Positions 59,746 to 64,000 of a stretch of DNA of 64,000 bases are shown piece by piece. The translations under genes and the position numbers were made by a program. The notes under the pieces are model-generated. The model was not told the DNA's origin and ran no database searches. It saw only the letters and a program-made list of their open reading frames with translations. This DNA is from Ideonella dechloratans (lineage in GTDB: Bacteria; Pseudomonadota; Gammaproteobacteria; Burkholderiales; Burkholderiaceae_C). Location of the stretch: the NCBI RefSeq assembly GCF_021049305.1, contig NZ_CP088081.1, positions 1,488,001 to 1,552,000 on the forward strand. Reading direction: 5' to 3'. Numbering within the stretch: the first letter of the stretch is position 1; each line of letters opens with the position of its first letter.

Positions 59746-61168
59746 ATGACGAGCGACCCGACCGCTTCCACCCTGGTGTCCCGCGCCCCCTTCGAGGGCG
59801 CCACCCTGCTGCTGGTGGACGATGAATCGGGCGTGCTCAACGCCCTGCGTCGCCTCTTCCGCGGGCAGGGCTACACCGTGCTGCTGGCTTCCAGCGGCGC
59901 CGAGGGCTTGCAGGTGCTGGCCCAGCAGCCGGTCGATCTGGTGCTGTCGGACATGCGCATGCCCGAGATGGACGGGGCCCAGTTCCTGGCCGAGGTGCGC
60001 CAGCGCCATCCGCAGGCCGTGCGCCTGCTGCTCACCGGCTATGCGGACATCGGCTCCACCATCGCGGCCATCAACCAGGGCGAGATCCACCGCTACATCG
60101 CCAAGCCCTGGAACGACCCCGACCTGCTGTTGACCGTGCAGGAGGCCCTGCGTCGGCGCCAGCTGGAGCTGGAGAACCAGCAGTTGCTGGCCCAGGTACA
60201 GGCGCAGAACCAGGCGCTGGCCGAGCTCAACCAGGGCCTGGAGCAGCGGGTCAAGGCCCGCACGGCCGAGATCGAGCAGATCAACGACATGCTCGAGAAG
60301 GCCTACGAGGAGCTCAACGAGAACTTCATGGTGGCCGTCACCGTGTTCTCGGGCCTGCTGGAGATGCGCGAAGGCGCCGTGGCCGGCCACGCCCGGCGGG
60401 TGGCGGCCCTGGTCAAGCGCATGGGGCCGCACCTCGGGCTGGATGAGCGGGCCCTGCAGGAGGTGTACCTGGGCGCGCTGCTGCACGACATCGGCAGCAT
60501 CGGCTTTCCGGACCGCATGCTGGGCAAGCCGCTGTCCCTGCTGGTGCCCGAGGACCAGATCCGCTACCGCCGGCATCCCAAGGACGGCGAGGCCGCGCTG
60601 ATGCCCCTGGCCAGGCTGCACGGCGTGGGGCGCATCGTGCGTCAGCACCACGAGCGGATGGACGGCAAGGGCTTTCCGGACGGCCTGGAGGGCGAGGACA
60701 TCGTGCTGGGCGCGCGCATCGTCGCTGCGGTCAGCGATTACGACGACCTGGTCCACGGGGCCATGTCGGCGCAGGCCCATTCGCGCCAGCAGGCGCTGCA
60801 GACCATCCGCGGCGGCGTGGGCACCCATTACGACCCCCGGGTGGTCGAGGCCCTGGAGGCGGTGCTGGCCGAGCCCGATCCGCAGGAGCGCGAGGACGAG
60901 TGCATCGAGGCCATCCAGCTGCGGCCGGGCATGGTGCTGGCCCGTGACCTGCTGTCGGCCAAGGGCGCCCTGCTGCTGGCGGCCGGCTATGTGTTCGAGG
61001 AACGCGTGATCCGCCAGATCCGCGAGTTCGTGTCCAGCGAGGGCGTGCGCCTGACCCTGCATGTGCGCCGTGTGCCGGGGGATGCGGCACCCCGCCTGAC
61101 ACCGCCGAGGTCAGCCGCGGCCACCCCCGCAACCGCCACCACCGCCACCGCGTCCCCGGAGCTGCGCC

Positions 61169-61176
<8 letters not shown>
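59746..61176 (+). CDS. Response regulator with HD-GYP c-di-GMP phosphodiesterase domain
   Basis: 476 residues from ATG 59746; a TTG at 59698 follows AGGAAAGG too closely to be preferred. Receiver domain (about 18-135) with LLVDDE, the phospho-Asp in LVLSDMRMPEMDG and the Lys in YIAKPW; a coiled coil (about 140-190) that links it to an HD-GYP domain with GALLHDIGSIG and HHERMDGKGFPDGL, a GFP variant of GYP. HD-GYP proteins degrade c-di-GMP. The C-terminal 80 residues resemble an extra regulatory segment plus an Ala/Thr-rich tail. It overlaps the following kinase by 8 bp, so the pair probably forms a phosphorelay. Confidence 0.9.
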
Positions 61177-63342
<2,166 letters not shown>

Positions 63343-63346
<4 letters not shown>

Positions 63347-64000
63347 CGGCACCGCAGCAGCCCCTCGTGCCGCCGGCGACCGCGGCCGTGGACGTGAGCG
63401 CCCTGGTGGTGCCCGAAGGCGCCTCGCTCCCGTGGTTCGCCGCGGTGCTGGAGCACTCCGAGGTCGCGCTGGTGCTGGCGCAGGCCCAGGGCGTGCGCTA
63501 CGCCAATCCGGCCGCCCGCCGTCTGCTGGGCTGGGACGGCAGCCCGCTGGAGGGCCACCAGCTCTCCGACTGGGTGGCGCCCGAGGACCGGCCGCGCATC
63601 GCCGAGCAGTTGCGTCGGCGCCTGGGAGGCCAGTCGGGCCAGTTCTGGGAGGTGCAGGGCCTGCGCCGGGACGGCAGCCGATTCGATGTGCGTCTCTGTG
63701 GCCAGCCTGTCGTGGTGGACGGGCAGCCGGCCGATCTGGTGACCCTGTTCGATGTCAGCGAGACCCGCCAGGCCCTGCGCCAGGCGCAGTGGAACGCAGA
63801 GCTGCTGGACCACAGCGAGCAGCTGTCCCGCTCGGGGTCCTACGTGCTGGCCTGGCCCGAGGGCCGCCTGCGGCCCTCGGCCGGGCTGCGTCAGCTGGTG
63901 GGCACCCTGGCCGATGCCGGCGCCGCCGACCCGGACGAGGCCTGGGCCTGGGTGGCCCCGGAAGATCGCATCCGGGTGATGCAGGCCTGGCGCGAGGCCC
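63343..64000 (+). CDS. PAS-domain signalling protein, cut by right edge
   Basis: 219 codons are visible from ATG 63343, which overlaps the kinase stop (ATGA); the frame is open to the right edge. After a Pro/Ala-rich start, a PAS domain spans about 35-150 (VLEHSEVALVLAQAQGVRYANPAARRLLG, core YANPAARRLLGW; ending TLFDVSETRQALRQAQ), and a second begins near 165 (RSGSYVLAWPEGRLRPSAGL...WAWVAPEDRIRVMQAW). The output domain lies outside the window; a kinase, GGDEF or EAL domain is possible. Its place in the operon suggests a third partner of the HD-GYP system. Confidence 0.75.

Overview
The window is very GC-rich chromosomal DNA, tightly packed, with many 1-4 bp start/stop overlaps. Gene content and order point to a betaproteobacterium of the order Burkholderiales, probably near Leptothrix, Rubrivivax, Ideonella or Roseateles. 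This is inferred from conserved neighbourhoods (yicC-gmk-rpoZ-spoT with greB; kinase-PP2C-rph-rdgB-hemW; fkpB-ispH; xseB-ispA-dxs) and from bestrophin, DUF3717/DUF1289 and FolE2 types common there. No 16S gene is present, so the genus is not fixed. I see no rRNA, CRISPR array, insertion sequence, integrase or phage gene.

Layout. 1-9.9 kb is an accessory cluster, cut by the left edge. It holds two type I polyketide-synthase-like proteins, the first ending KR-DH and the second KS-AT-DH with a C-terminal 4'-phosphopantetheinyl transferase domain. An alpha/beta hydrolase, a propeller-like protein of unknown function and an exported esterase follow. 9.9-13.7 kb holds an unrecognised protein, a WYL regulator with a bestrophin channel, and greB. 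13.7-24 kb is housekeeping: spoT, rpoZ, gmk and yicC on the minus strand, then a Ser/Thr kinase-phosphatase pair, rph, rdgB, hemW and a glutamine-synthetase-like ligase on the plus strand. 24-29 kb holds cheR-cheD-cheB (minus), facing away from an operon of a diguanylate cyclase, a FlhG/MinD-type ATPase and a truncated hemoglobin. 29-37.7 kb holds an Smr protein, radC, fkpB-ispH, serS and a large SNF2 helicase, then tRNA-Ser(CGA) with its own promoter and terminator.

38-49 kb is mostly signalling and stress functions. A soluble multi-PAS histidine kinase is divergent from a TetR regulator, with a 20-bp palindrome between them. A two-component system follows, preceded by a CpxR-type box and a small membrane protein. 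Next come a MATE exporter, a DUF3717/DUF1289 protein, a 35-residue membrane peptide and a fused acyl-CoA synthetase/GNAT acetyltransferase. 49-54.6 kb holds a Rieske oxygenase with a structured leader, then xseB-ispA-dxs and folE2; with ispH this covers both ends of the MEP isoprenoid pathway. 54.6-59 kb holds a glutaminase and an apparent amine-catabolism set (gamma-glutamyl ligase, class III aminotransferase, FCD-type GntR regulator) with a likely operator upstream. 59-64 kb holds aroQ and an overlapping array of HD-GYP regulator, PAS histidine kinase and PAS protein, cut by the right edge.

The most unusual content is the polyketide-synthase-like cluster with the fused phosphopantetheinyl transferase, whose product I cannot name. 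The clearest undescribed small features are the candidate operators at 40625, 41455, 53718 and 59042, the structured leader at 50355-50413 and the 35-residue membrane peptide at 46116-46223.
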